A stretch of 64,000 nt of DNA from Nocardioides sp. LHD-245. GTDB lineage: Bacteria > Actinomycetota > Actinomycetes > Propionibacteriales > Nocardioidaceae. The position numbers were made by a program, and so were the translations under genes. Of the stretch, positions 1 to 8,404 are shown in pieces. Under the pieces are notes generated by a model. The model was not told the origin of the DNA. It made no database searches and saw only the letters and a list, made by a program, of their open reading frames with translations. The DNA lies in assembly GCF_030929495.1 (NCBI RefSeq), contig NZ_JAVFWN010000001.1, positions 434,001-498,000 of the forward strand. The letters run 5' to 3'. How positions within the stretch are numbered: the stretch's first letter is position 1; each line of letters opens with the position of its first letter.

Positions 1-548
1 CCTGCTTCGCCGAGCAGGGCTACCACGCGACCGGCATCGCCGACATCGCCGCGCGGCTCGGCATCGGGCACGGCACCTTCTACCGCTACTTCGAGAACAA
101 GCGCGACATCGTCGAGCACGTCATCGACGACCTGATCGGCCGCATCGTCGATGCGCTCGGCGCGGACAATGCGCCGGAGGCCGTCACCACGCTGGAGGGA
201 TACCGGGCCCAGACCGAACGGATCGGCGCCGCCCTCGCCCGGATCTTCAGTGACGACCCGCGGGTGCCCCAGCTGCTGCTGTCCGCCGCCGGCATCGACG
301 ACGCCATGCGCGAGCGGATGCTCGACCTGTTCGCCACGACCACGCCGCTCACAGCGGCGTACCTCGAGCACGGGGTGCGGCTCGGCTACCTGCGGGCCGA
401 GCTCGACGTCGAGCCCACGGCGCAGGCCATCAACGGGATGATCCTCGGCTCGGTCCTCGTGGGCCTGCGTGATCCCGCCCCGGAGCGGCAGGCGCGGCTC
501 AGTGCCGCGATCCGCGCGGTGATGTACGACGGGATCGCCGCGCGCTGA
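1..548 (+). CDS. TetR family transcriptional regulator (5' end missing)
   Basis: The gene runs in from the left edge, read from base 3, and ends at TGA 546-548; about 181 residues are visible. The first visible residues form a TetR helix-turn-helix: ATGIADIAARLGIGHGTFYRYF, split here as ATGIADIAARL then GIGHGTFYRYF, followed by ENK. The rest is the helical ligand-binding domain typical of the family. Only some 15-20 N-terminal residues appear to be missing. It lies just upstream of and codirectional with a TauE/SafE-type permease, so it may control that gene, but the ligand and target cannot be read from sequence. Confidence 0.9.
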   Translation, partial: CFAEQGYHATGIADIAARLGIGHGTFYRYFENKRDIVEHVIDDLIGRIVDALGADNAPEAVTTLEGYRAQTERIGAALARIFSDDPRVPQLLLSAAGIDDAMRERMLDLFATTTPLTAAYLEHGVRLGYLRAELDVEPTAQAINGMILGSVLVGLRDPAPERQARLSAAIRAVMYDGIAAR

Positions 549-659
549 TCCGCCCGGCGCCCGCCCGTCTTGCCGCCGTCTGGCGAGTCGACAGTGCAAG
601 GTCTTGTATGTAGCCTTGATCGGTAGTGTTTATAACCATTACTGATTCGAGGGCCTGAC

Positions 660-1553
660 ATGTGGTTGGTCGCGGCATTCGCGCTCGCGGGCGGGCTCGC
701 CCAACTCGTCGACGGCACGCTCGGCATGGGCTTCGGCGTGACCTCGGCGACGGTGCTGCTGGCCCTCGGAGTCGCCCCGGCCACGGCGAGTGCCGCGACC
801 CACGCGGCGAAGCTCCCGACGACCTTCGTCTCGGGGATCTCGCACTGGCGGGCAGGCAACGTCGATCCCCAGGTGCTGGTGCGCGTGGCCCTGCCGGGCG
901 CGGTCGGTGGCTTCCTCGGCGCTGTCATCCTCACCTCGATCAGCCTGGAGGCGGCGAAGTCGTCGATGGCCGGCCTGCTGATCTTCTTCGGCCTGGTGAT
1001 CCTGGTCCGCTTCGGCTTCGGCCTACGGATCATCCCGGTGCCGAAGTCCGGCCACACCGCTCGCTGGCTCTCGCCGATCGGCCTGCTCGGCGGCTTCGTC
1101 GACGCCACCGGCGGCGGTGGCTGGGGTCCCGTCGTGACCCCCAGCCTGATGACCGTGACCAGCCACGAGCCGCGGCGGGTGGTCGGCACCACCAACGCCG
1201 CCGAGTTCGTCGTCGCCCTCTCCGTCTCGTCCGGCTTCGTCACCGGCGCCGCGCACCAGGACATCCCGTGGCTGCCCGTCCTCGGCCTGGTCCTCGGCGG
1301 CGTCCTCGTCGCCCCGATCGCCGCCCGTCTGGCCGGCCGCCTCCCGCACGCGCCGATGGGCGCCATGGTCGGCGGCCTGGTCATCCTGGTCAACGCCGTC
1401 ACCGTCGTCGGCGCGGTGGCCGACCTGCCCATCGTCCTCGACGTCGCGCTGATCGTCGGGTGGCTGGCGCTCGTCGGCCGGATCGCGTGGCGGGCGTGGG
1501 GCCGGGAGAGGGCTGCGGCCGCCGAGCGGGACGCGGTGCCGGTCCCGGCCTGA
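660..1553 (+). CDS. TSUP (TauE/SafE) family membrane permease
   Basis: This 297-residue, very hydrophobic protein has the two-halved layout of the sulfite exporter TauE/SafE family. The N-terminal motif GLAQLVDGTLGMGFGVTS is characteristic, and it is echoed in the second half by GFVDATGGGGWGPVVTP. About eight membrane segments are expected. Family members move sulfur-containing or organic anions across the inner membrane; the substrate here is unknown. The ATG at 660 follows an AT-rich stretch (about 600-655) that probably holds the promoter and possibly an operator for the TetR regulator upstream. Confidence 0.88.
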   Translation: MWLVAAFALAGGLAQLVDGTLGMGFGVTSATVLLALGVAPATASAATHAAKLPTTFVSGISHWRAGNVDPQVLVRVALPGAVGGFLGAVILTSISLEAAKSSMAGLLIFFGLVILVRFGFGLRIIPVPKSGHTARWLSPIGLLGGFVDATGGGGWGPVVTPSLMTVTSHEPRRVVGTTNAAEFVVALSVSSGFVTGAAHQDIPWLPVLGLVLGGVLVAPIAARLAGRLPHAPMGAMVGGLVILVNAVTVVGAVADLPIVLDVALIVGWLALVGRIAWRAWGRERAAAAERDAVPVPA

Positions 1554-1558
1554 GGCGG

Positions 1559-1594
1559 CCTGACCCGGCCTGGCCCTACCGGGGCTGGGTCAGG
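1559..1594. terminator. Inverted repeat between convergent genes
   Basis: CCTGACCC at 1559-1566 is matched by GGGTCAGG at 1587-1594, with further GC pairing possible inside. It sits between the permease stop and the stop of the convergent small gene, so it probably ends transcription from both sides. There is no T tract. Confidence 0.5.
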
Positions 1595-1916
1595 AGAACG
1601 CGACCGGGGGGATGTCGGTCCGCACGAGTCGCACCTGGCGCGGCGGTATCCGCTCGGGCAGGTACGAGTAGCCGGTGTCGAACTCAACGAGGTCGTCGTC
1701 CGCGACGCCGTCGACCTGCCACAGGTCCACCGGACCACCCGTGTTGTTGATCCGGATGAACCAGTCCACCTCTCCCTCGTCGCAGAGGAAGCAGCCCTCC
1801 ACCTCGGGCCCGTCGCTGCCCGCGATCCCCGGCGCGGCGCCCATGCGGGACCAATCGAGGCCGTGCGTGGAGATCGAGGCCCGGTTGAGGCGCGAGCTGA
1901 GGTGGAAGTGAGCCAT
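1590..1916 (-). CDS. Conserved hypothetical protein, possible ADP-ribosyltransferase-like fold
   Basis: This 108-residue cytosolic protein was assigned the ATG at 1914-1916, giving an N terminus MAHFHLSSRLNRASI. A longer reading from 1958 is possible, but its extra residues look non-coding. The pattern H-x-SSxLNRxSIxxHGLD near the N terminus, a central WFIRINNTGG, and a late ERIPPRQVRLV resemble in outline the small KptA/Arr-type ADP-ribosyltransferase fold. This is inference from pattern only; no catalytic assignment is safe. No clear ribosome binding site is seen. It converges with the permease gene and appears monocistronic. Confidence 0.6.
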   Translation of the reverse strand: MAHFHLSSRLNRASISTHGLDWSRMGAAPGIAGSDGPEVEGCFLCDEGEVDWFIRINNTGGPVDLWQVDGVADDDLVEFDTGYSYLPERIPPRQVRLVRTDIPPVAFS

Positions 1917-2064
1917 GACGCGAGCGTAGGGCGACGACGATCCACAGCGCCTCCGCATTTGCGGGCTGCCGCGTTGGGATCAGCGCCACTGTGCCCTGGT
2001 GCCGAACGGTGCCGCCGTCCTGAGGCCGTCGCACGTCCACCTCGACCGTCACGAGGAACTTCAC

Positions 2065-2298
2065 CTAGGCCTGGGGCCTGAGCAGGCGCGCGCACTCCTC
2101 GACCAGCCGGACCCGGAGCGGAGCACCTCGCTCGACGAACCCGCGCTGCGCCTCGGCGCACGCCGCCTTGCCCTTGGCCGTCTCGATCCGGACCAGCTCG
2201 AAGCCCAGGTCCCGCAGGTCGTACGGCGCCGCACCGAGACCCTGTGGCGGCGGTCGGATGACGGCAAGGGCAAGAATGAACTCCTGTACGGCACCCAT
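2065..2298 (-). pseudogene. Decayed 3' fragment of the gene at 5164-6084
   Basis: The last roughly 50 codons of this reading frame (AAPYDLRDLGFELVRIETA onward) match the C terminus of the intact gene at 5164-6084, while the residues before them are unrelated. Several of the differences change amino acids (for example Y to C, E to K, A to V), as expected of an unconstrained copy. It marks the left border of the restriction-modification island. I read it as a displaced gene end, not a functional small gene, although an open frame with an ATG at 2298 remains. Confidence 0.75.
2092..2234. repeat. Left long direct repeat of the R-M island (143 bp)
   Basis: Aligned by eye with 5197-5339 without gaps, this stretch differs at 12 of 143 positions (about 92% identity). 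The copies are in the same orientation, 3105 bp apart. Both carry the 3' end of the same host gene on the minus strand. Together they bracket the methyltransferase, endonuclease and Vsr genes. Confidence 0.88.
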
Positions 2299-2447
2299 TG
2301 GTGATCTAGTTCTTCGAGCCCTGAGCCGAACGAGAAGGGTTCACAAGTTGGAGGACTGCTCCTCATCCACAGGGCGCGGCGCGGAGACTCGAGTTTTGTC
2401 GGCGGATCCGGCTACGGTTCTCAGCAAGTCAGGTTAGGAGGCCGAGG

Positions 2448-3659
2448 TTGAGGATCGCGGGACTGTTCGCCGGTATCGGTGGCATTGAGCAGGGGTTCCG
2501 CCGCGCCCTCGGGGACGGGGTCGAGACGAGCCTCCTGTGTGAGTGGTGGGAGCCCGCCCAGGACGTGCTCCGAGCGCGGTTCCCCGATGTTGAGCTTCAC
2601 CCCGACGTGCGCGAGTTGCGAGACCTGCCGAGGGGCCTTGATCTGCTCTCCGCAGGCTTTCCCTGCACCGACCTGTCGCAGGCCGGCCGCACGGCTGGGA
2701 TCACGGGCGAGGCGTCTGGACTGGTCTCCAACGTCTTCGAGGCGCTGCGCTTGACGGCTGCAAGCAAGCACCGGCTGCCCTGGCTGATGATCGAGAACGT
2801 ACCGAACATGCTCACGCTCGACAAGGGCAAGGCGATGGCCTACCTCGTGCGGGAGATCGAGTCGCTCGGCTACCGCTGGGCCTACCGAGTGGTGGACTCT
2901 CGGTTCACGGGTGTGCCGCAACGTCGTCGTCGCGTGATCCTGCTGGCATCGGCGACCGATGACCCCCGACGTGTCCTGTTCGCTGATGAGGCTGGGGAGC
3001 GACCGGAGACGGACCTCAAGGCCGATGCGTTCGGCTTCTACTGGACTGAGGGCAAGGGAGGGCTTGGCTGGGCGCAGGACGCTGTGCCGACCCTCAAGGG
3101 TGGCTCTACGGTCGGCATCCCGTCGCCCCCGGCGATCTGGGTGCCGGGTGCCCCTGACGACCGCCTGTTCGTCACCCCAAGTGTCGAGGATGCCGAGGCG
3201 ATGCAGGGCTTTGAGCGTGGCTGGACCAACGTGACGACCACGGCGAGGAAGAACGGACCTCGTTGGAAACTGGTCGGCAATGCGGTGACCACGCGGGTGG
3301 CTGAGTGGGTCGCAGGGCGGCTCGATGAGCCGGGTGACCTGGTGATCGATCTCGACGGCTCCGAGGTGAGTCACCGCTGGCCTACGGCGGCATGGGGAGA
3401 GAACGGCAAGGCGCACAAGGTGGCGATCTCCGAGTTCCCTCTCCTCGCGTCGTACGAGCATTTGTCGTCCGTGGTCGATCTCAGCGAGGCCGCTCCGCTA
3501 AGTGCTCGCGCGATCAACGGCTTCCAGAACCGTTTGTCGCAGGGCAACCTCGGACGCTTCGAGGGCTTCCGTGACGACGTTGCCCGCTACCGCGAGACGG
3601 CGTGGTCGAACAAGTTCGGCAGCGCGGTTCTACCGATCCCTGTGGCGAAGGTGAGCTAG
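2448..3659 (+). CDS. DNA (cytosine-5-)-methyltransferase
   Basis: This 403-residue enzyme transfers methyl from SAM to C5 of cytosine in DNA and is the modification half of a type II system. Visible motifs in order: I FAGIGG (about residue 7), IV GFPCTDLS with the catalytic PC, VI IENVPN, VIII QRRRRVIL, IX-like TPSVEDAEAMQGF, and X GNAVTTRVAEW. About 120 residues follow motif X, an unusual C-terminal extension containing PLSARAINGFQNRL. The start is TTG 2448, chosen because GGAGG lies at 2437-2441 and the product begins directly with the motif I strand. The endonuclease gene follows after 10 bases. GC content is visibly lower than in flanking genes, suggesting transfer. The recognition site cannot be predicted. 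Confidence 0.95.
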   Translation: MRIAGLFAGIGGIEQGFRRALGDGVETSLLCEWWEPAQDVLRARFPDVELHPDVRELRDLPRGLDLLSAGFPCTDLSQAGRTAGITGEASGLVSNVFEALRLTAASKHRLPWLMIENVPNMLTLDKGKAMAYLVREIESLGYRWAYRVVDSRFTGVPQRRRRVILLASATDDPRRVLFADEAGERPETDLKADAFGFYWTEGKGGLGWAQDAVPTLKGGSTVGIPSPPAIWVPGAPDDRLFVTPSVEDAEAMQGFERGWTNVTTTARKNGPRWKLVGNAVTTRVAEWVAGRLDEPGDLVIDLDGSEVSHRWPTAAWGENGKAHKVAISEFPLLASYEHLSSVVDLSEAAPLSARAINGFQNRLSQGNLGRFEGFRDDVARYRETAWSNKFGSAVLPIPVAKVS

Positions 3660-3669
3660 CCTCGCCTTC

Positions 3670-4521
3670 GTGCATGGACCGGAGATCTTGACGAGGTACT
3701 TGACCGAGATCGGTCCACCAGACAAGAACGGCGTTCGCTGGCAGTACCACTCCAGATCTGACCGGCACTCCAAGGTTGGGTGTTGGGGAGTCGCGTTCGA
3801 TCTCCTCCGCACGTCGTCTCTCATGCAGGCTCACGCCGCGAGCGGCAAGGTGATCCTTGGGGTCAACCACGAGATGCGTGACTACGGTACCGGGCGCAAG
3901 AAGGATCTCGACCTGGTGATCGCTCGACCCAACGGTGACGTGCCGGACAAGGGTCCATCCTTCAAGTCGCTCGTGGACCAGTACAAGATCGTGCTCACCG
4001 TCGAGGAGCAGAAGCAGCTCGACAAGCTACCGGATCTCCCGGTCGCACCTGTCGGAGCGGTATTGGTCGCGCTGGAGGCCAAGGCGTGCATGACGGCGCA
4101 TGTAAAGTCGCTGCCGAGGCTCTATGACGAGCTCAACTCCTCGCACCTGTGCGTGCATGGGGCATCGGTGCAGGCACTCGCCATCGCCTACGTGCAGGTC
4201 AACCACGCGGACACGTTCGTCTCTCCGATCATCAACTCGAAGGACATTGCTCGCGGCCTCGATCCCGAGATCTCCCTACACAAGCAGCCGAGCGACACTC
4301 AGCGTGTGCTTGACAAGGTGGCCGAGATCCCGAGGCGCAGTAACAACAAGGGCACGGGCTTCGACGCCATCGGCATCACAGTGCTCGATCTGGTCAACGA
4401 TGGATCACCCGTAGCCCTGCTGGAGGATGCGCCGGCGCCGAAGAAGGGCGACCACTTCCACTACGGCTCGATGATCGTGCGGATGGCGAACGAGTACGAC
4501 GCCACGTTCGCTCACATCTGA
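3670..4521 (+). CDS. Probable type II restriction endonuclease
   Basis: This 283-residue protein is encoded 10 bases after the cytosine methyltransferase and just before a Vsr-type gene, so context points to the cognate endonuclease. A PD-(D/E)XK-like core is visible: DLDLVIARP around residues 78-86, a variable stretch, then VLVALEAKACMTAHVKSLPRL with the E-x-K pair near residue 140 (quoted as VLVALEAKACM and TAHVKSLPRL). I do not recognise the subfamily, and no other domain or signal peptide is seen. The start is GTG 3670; no strong ribosome binding site precedes it, which fits translational coupling to the methyltransferase. Base composition matches the methyltransferase, not the chromosome. 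Function is inferred from context plus the motif. Confidence 0.8.
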   Translation: MHGPEILTRYLTEIGPPDKNGVRWQYHSRSDRHSKVGCWGVAFDLLRTSSLMQAHAASGKVILGVNHEMRDYGTGRKKDLDLVIARPNGDVPDKGPSFKSLVDQYKIVLTVEEQKQLDKLPDLPVAPVGAVLVALEAKACMTAHVKSLPRLYDELNSSHLCVHGASVQALAIAYVQVNHADTFVSPIINSKDIARGLDPEISLHKQPSDTQRVLDKVAEIPRRSNNKGTGFDAIGITVLDLVNDGSPVALLEDAPAPKKGDHFHYGSMIVRMANEYDATFAHI

Positions 4522-4543
4522 CGCTGGCCATAGGTTGGGCTGC

Positions 4544-4963
4544 ATGACCCGAAGGTCGTGGGCTACGAGTGCTGGCACTCGAACGTCGATGGTTGGGAAT
4601 CGCCGAGCCGATACCAAACCAGAGATTGCTCTCCGGTCCGCACTGCACGCCGCTGGCTATCGCTTCCGCAAGGACTACCGGCTCGACCTAGGCGACGTGA
4701 AGGCGAGGCCCGACCTTGTGTTCACGAGGGCGAAGGTCGCCGTGTTCGTGGACGGCTGCTACTGGCACAGCTGTCCCGAGCACGGCACTCAGCCGAGATC
4801 GAATGCCGACTATTGGACGCCGAAGTTGGCGCGCAACGTTGAGCGTGACCGCGAGCACGACGCTGCACTCCGGGAGGCAGGTTGGACGGTGGTCCGCATC
4901 TGGGAGCACGTCCCGGTCGCGGAGGCCGTGGAGTTTGTGTCTCGCACCGTGACTCACGGATAA
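4544..4963 (+). CDS. vsr: Very short patch repair endonuclease (Vsr)
   Basis: This 139-residue protein matches the Vsr family, which nicks DNA 5' of the T in T:G mismatches arising from deaminated 5-methylcytosine. Visible features: NRRADTKPEIALRSALH near the start (metal and DNA contacts), RPDLVF with the catalytic Asp, the zinc/active-site stretch FVDGCYWHSCPEHG, and the C-terminal GWTVVRIWEH. The ATG at 4544 was preferred over TTG 4535 three codons upstream. It lies 22 bases after the endonuclease. Vsr genes commonly accompany C5 methyltransferases because such methylation is mutagenic, so this gene supports the identity of the operon. Confidence 0.93.
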   Translation: MTRRSWATSAGTRTSMVGNRRADTKPEIALRSALHAAGYRFRKDYRLDLGDVKARPDLVFTRAKVAVFVDGCYWHSCPEHGTQPRSNADYWTPKLARNVERDREHDAALREAGWTVVRIWEHVPVAEAVEFVSRTVTHG

Positions 4964-4966
4964 GTG

Positions 4967-4992
4967 TCTGCGCATGGGGTCTGCGCATGGGG
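4967..4992. repeat. 13-bp tandem duplication
   Basis: TCTGCGCATGGGG occurs twice back to back at 4967-4979 and 4980-4992, just after the vsr stop codon. It probably reflects slippage; no function is evident. Confidence 0.8.
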
Positions 4993-5163
4993 TTGCCGAA
5001 CACTGGACGGGCGAGGGAAAGGTCTGCCCCATTGCTGAGTAGCCTCCATGTGCGGGGCACGCTGAATGTGACCGAGGCACGACCAACCTCGAACGGTTCG
5101 TGTTCCCGCTTGGCGCCATGCCCTTTCACGCGTTCCTCAGTACCTTTGCTTCAATACGCGAAC

Positions 5164-6084
5164 TCACTCTGGCTCGGCGGCGGCAAGCAGTCGCTTGCAC
5201 TCCTCGATGAGCCGGGCCCGGAGCGGAGCGCCTCGCTCGGCGAACCCGCGCTGCGCCTCGGCGTACGCCGCCTTGCCCTCGGCCGTCTCGATCGGGACCG
5301 GCTCGAAGCCCAGGTCCCGCAGGTCGTAGGGTGCCGCGCGCATGTCGAGCGTGCGGATGTCCCAGGCCAGCTCGAAGCAGTCGGCGACGAGGTCGGAGCC
5401 GATCATGGGGGACAGCCGGAAGGCGTGCTTGTAGAGGTCCATGCCGGCGTGCAGGCAGCCGGGCTGCTCGAACGCGGGCCGGTCGTCGCGACCTGGGCGC
5501 AGCGTGTTGAGCGGTCGCGCGGGCGGGGTGAAGAAGCGGTAGGCGTCGAAGTGGGAGCACGTGATGCGGTGGCCCTCGACGACCTCGTCGGTGCCGGCGG
5601 GGCCGAGGCGCAGCGGCCAGTCGGCGTGGCGGGTCTCGTCGTCGGCGAGGCGGTAGACCATGGCCCACTCGTGCAGGCCGAAGCAGCCGAAGTGCGGCGC
5701 GCGGGCCGCGGTCGCGGTGAGCAGGCGGTGGAGCGACTCGACGAGGGGGCGCTGCGAGGCGACATACTCGGCCGTCACCGCCACCGGGCTGGGTGAGGCC
5801 GAGCCGGCGGTCGGTGCGGGGCGCACGACTCCGTAGCCCTTCAGGTCCGCGTACTCCGCCGCGTCCTCCAGGGCGACGCCGAACCCCGGGTGCCAGCGAC
5901 GCAGCTGGGCGGGACGGTAGGAGTAGTAGGTGAACAGGAAGTCGAAGACCGGGTGCTTCTCGCGCACCTCGCGGCGGGCGAGGTGCGGGGCGACGTAGGC
6001 GTCGATGCGCGCGGCGTGTGCGGCCACCCGCTCGCGCCACTCGGCGGCGGCGAGCACCACGTCCTGCGCATTCACGACCGGCAA
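5164..6084 (-). CDS. Conserved actinobacterial protein, often labelled 3-methyladenine DNA glycosylase
   Basis: This 306-residue cytosolic protein has a run HPVFDFLFTYYSYRPAQLRR near residue 45 and the segments HFGCFGLHEWAMVYR and ITCSHFDAYRFFTPPARP. Such proteins are widespread in actinobacteria and are often named 3-methyladenine DNA glycosylase. I see no helix-hairpin-helix or AAG-type signature, so that name is doubtful and the function should be treated as unknown. The start at 6084 is ATG. Its last 48 codons lie in the right direct repeat of the R-M island and are duplicated in degenerate form at 2092-2234. It is divergent from the FAH-family gene, with only 23 bases between starts. Confidence 0.75.
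   Translation of the reverse strand: MPVVNAQDVVLAAAEWRERVAAHAARIDAYVAPHLARREVREKHPVFDFLFTYYSYRPAQLRRWHPGFGVALEDAAEYADLKGYGVVRPAPTAGSASPSPVAVTAEYVASQRPLVESLHRLLTATAARAPHFGCFGLHEWAMVYRLADDETRHADWPLRLGPAGTDEVVEGHRITCSHFDAYRFFTPPARPLNTLRPGRDDRPAFEQPGCLHAGMDLYKHAFRLSPMIGSDLVADCFELAWDIRTLDMRAAPYDLRDLGFEPVPIETAEGKAAYAEAQRGFAERGAPLRARLIEECKRLLAAAEPE
5197..5339. repeat. Right long direct repeat of the R-M island (143 bp)
   Basis: This is the partner of 2092-2234 (131 of 143 positions identical by eye). Here the repeat is the 3' part of the intact gene at 5164-6084. Its presence on both sides of the methyltransferase-endonuclease-vsr cluster suggests insertion with a long target duplication, or integration at a gene 3' end that restored the gene. 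Confidence 0.88.
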
Positions 6085-6107
6085 GCCTAGGTCGATAGGC
6101 TCGCCGG

Positions 6108-6920
6108 GTGCGCATCGTCAGATTCACCACAGGCGAGGAGCCGTCGTACGGCGTCCTGACCGGCGAGATCGACCAGTACGGACAGCCCGCCGACGACGCG
6201 GTGATCGTCGGCCTCGCCGGCGACCCGCTCTACGTCGGGATCAAGCTCCTCGAGAAGGAGTACCGCCTCGCGGACGTGCGCCTGCTGGCGCCGGTCCTGC
6301 CGCGCAGCAAGGTGATCGGCATCGGCCGCAACTACGCTGCGCACGCCGCCGAGCTCGGCAACGAGGTGCCCGCCGAGCCGGTGATGTTCCTCAAGCCCAA
6401 CACCAGCGTGGTCGGGCCGAACGACGCGATCCTCTACCCGCGGCAGAGCCAGGAGGTCCACTACGAGGGCGAGCTCGCCGTCGTCATCGGCCGGATCTGC
6501 CGCGACGTTCCCGTCGAGCAGGCGACAGACGTGATCCACGGCTACACGCTCGCCAACGACGTCACCGCCCGCGACCTGCAGCGCGCCGACGGCCGGTTCA
6601 CCCGGGCCAAGGGCTTCGACTCGTTCTGCCCGCTCGGGCCGTGGATCGAGACCGACCTCGACCCCCACGACTTCACCGAGGGCCGGCGGATCCAGACCTT
6701 CCTCAACGGCGACGTCGTCCAGGACGGTACGACGGCCGACATGGTCTTCGACGTCCCCGCGCTGATCGCCTACGTGTCCGGCGTGATGACGCTGCTGCCC
6801 GGTGACGTCATCCTCACCGGCACCCCCGAGGGTGTCGGCCCCCTGCAGGTCGGTGACGAGGTGGAAGTCTCGATCGACGGTCTCGGAACCCTCACGAACA
6901 AGGTGGAAGCACGCGCATGA
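6108..6920 (+). CDS. Fumarylacetoacetate hydrolase family protein
   Basis: The 270-residue product has the FAH catalytic fold. [19 protein letters not shown] marks the start of the catalytic domain after an 80-residue N-terminal domain, followed by the metal-site motif [41 protein letters not shown] and [10 protein letters not shown]. Relatives act as 2-hydroxyhepta-2,4-diene-1,7-dioate isomerases, acylpyruvases or oxaloacetate-type enzymes; the substrate here cannot be fixed. The start is GTG 6108. The stop overlaps the gltX start by four bases (ATGA), so the two are translationally coupled, although no metabolic link is obvious. Confidence 0.9.
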   Translation: MRIVRFTTGEEPSYGVLTGEIDQYGQPADDAVIVGLAGDPLYVGIKLLEKEYRLADVRLLAPVLPRSKVIGIGRNYAAHAAELGNEVPAEPVMFLKPNTSVVGPNDAILYPRQSQEVHYEGELAVVIGRICRDVPVEQATDVIHGYTLANDVTARDLQRADGRFTRAKGFDSFCPLGPWIETDLDPHDFTEGRRIQTFLNGDVVQDGTTADMVFDVPALIAYVSGVMTLLPGDVILTGTPEGVGPLQVGDEVEVSIDGLGTLTNKVEARA

Positions 6921-8404
6921 GCACAACCGATCCGACCACGTCCGCGCCTGTGCGAGTGAGGATGGCCCCGTCGCCGACCGGCAGCCCCCACGTCGGCCTG
7001 GTCCGCACCGCGCTCTTCAACTGGGCGTTCGCACGCCACCACGGCGGCACCTTCGTCTTCCGCATCGAGGACACCGACAAGGAGCGCAGCACCGACGAGT
7101 CGCTGAGCTCGATCATCGACCTGATGCGCTGGCTCGGGCTCGACTGGGACGAGGGCCCGGAGGTCGGCGGCCCGCACGCGCCGTACTTCCAGAGCGAGCG
7201 CGGCGACAAGTACGCCGATGCGCTGGCCCGGCTGAAGGACAGCAGCTTCACCTACGACTGCTACTGCACCACCGACGAGGCCACCGCGCGCCGCAAGGCG
7301 GCCGGTTCCAAGGTGCAGGGCTACGACGGCTTCTGCCGCGAGCTGACCGCCGAGCAGGTCGCGGCGTTCGAGGCCGACGGACGCCGGCCGGTCGTCCGGT
7401 TCCGGATGCCCGACGGCTCCATCACGTGGAACGACCTGGTCCGCGGCGAGGTCAGCTTCGAGACCGAGTTCGTCCCCGACTTCGCGCTGTGCCGCGCCAA
7501 CGGCGACCCGCTCTACACACTGGTCAACCCCGTCGACGACGCGCTGATGGAGATCACCCACGTGCTGCGCGGCGAGGACCTGCTGTCCTCGACGCCCCGC
7601 CAGATCGCGCTCTACGAGGCGCTCAAGGAGATCGGCATCGCCACGGCGACGCCGGAGTTCGGCCACCTGCCCTATGTCATGGGCGAGGGCAACAAGAAGC
7701 TCTCCAAGCGCGACCCGGAGGCGCACGCGCTGGCCTACCGCGACCAGGGCTATCTGCCGGAGGGACTGCTCAACTACCTCGCCCTGCTGGGCTGGGCGAT
7801 CGCGGCCGACCGCGACGTCTTCAGCCTGGAGGAGATGGTCGAGGCGTTCGACATCAAGGACGTCGTCGCCAACCCGGCGCGCTTCGACCTCAAGAAGTGC
7901 GACGCCATCAACGCTGCCCACATGCGGCTGCTGTCGACGGACGAGATCACCCACCGGGCCCTGCCGTTCCTCAAGCGCGACGGCGTCGTGGCCGATCCGG
8001 TGACCGACGCGGACGCGCAGCTGCTGGAGCTCGCGATGCCGCTCGTGGCCGAGCGGATCAACAAGCTGGCCGAGGCCAGCGCGATGCTGGGCTTCCTCTT
8101 CGTCGACGAGGACGCCTTCACGGTCGACCCCGAGGACGCCGCCAAGCAGATCGGGGAGTCCGGGATCCCCGTCCTGCAGGCGTCGTACGACGCCCTGGCG
8201 GCGTTGCCGACCTGGTCGACCGACGCGATCCAGGCCGCTCTGCAGGCCGCGCTGGTCGAGGGCCTGGGCCTCAAGCCCCGCAACGCCTTCGGCCCGGTCC
8301 GGGTCGCCGTGACCGGCAAGCGGATCTCCCCGCCGCTGTTCGAGTCGCTGGAGCTCCTCGGTCGTGATCGCAGCCTCGGGCGGCTGCAGCGTGCCCTCGG
8401 CTGA
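6917..8404 (+). CDS. gltX: Glutamyl-tRNA synthetase
   Basis: This class I aminoacyl-tRNA synthetase of 495 residues charges tRNA-Glu with glutamate. The HIGH-type signature appears as [18 protein letters not shown] (residues about 19-36), and the KMSKS loop as KLSKR near residue 260. The C-terminal helical anticodon-binding part is complete. In actinobacteria lacking GlnRS, GltX also misacylates tRNA-Gln for the GatCAB amidotransferase (family knowledge). Consistent with this, tRNA-Gln(CUG) and tRNA-Glu(CUC) genes lie about 1 kb downstream. It is coupled to the FAH-family gene by a four-base overlap. Confidence 0.97.
   Translation: MSTTDPTTSAPVRVRMAPSPTGSPHVGLVRTALFNWAFARHHGGTFVFRIEDTDKERSTDESLSSIIDLMRWLGLDWDEGPEVGGPHAPYFQSERGDKYADALARLKDSSFTYDCYCTTDEATARRKAAGSKVQGYDGFCRELTAEQVAAFEADGRRPVVRFRMPDGSITWNDLVRGEVSFETEFVPDFALCRANGDPLYTLVNPVDDALMEITHVLRGEDLLSSTPRQIALYEALKEIGIATATPEFGHLPYVMGEGNKKLSKRDPEAHALAYRDQGYLPEGLLNYLALLGWAIAADRDVFSLEEMVEAFDIKDVVANPARFDLKKCDAINAAHMRLLSTDEITHRALPFLKRDGVVADPVTDADAQLLELAMPLVAERINKLAEASAMLGFLFVDEDAFTVDPEDAAKQIGESGIPVLQASYDALAALPTWSTDAIQAALQAALVEGLGLKPRNAFGPVRVAVTGKRISPPLFESLELLGRDRSLGRLQRALG

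Noticed and set aside
386..2161. A 591-residue minus-strand frame opposite the permease gene
   Set aside because: It is Arg/Pro/Thr-rich antisense sequence without family motifs.
2448..5163. An integrase, transposase or toxin-antitoxin gene in the R-M island
   Set aside because: All frames between the repeats were considered; only the methyltransferase, endonuclease and vsr are supported, so mobility must be explained otherwise.
5041..5163. A regulatory palindrome CGAACGGTTCG downstream of vsr
   Set aside because: It is an isolated 11-bp palindrome with no gene start nearby; too short to support a site.
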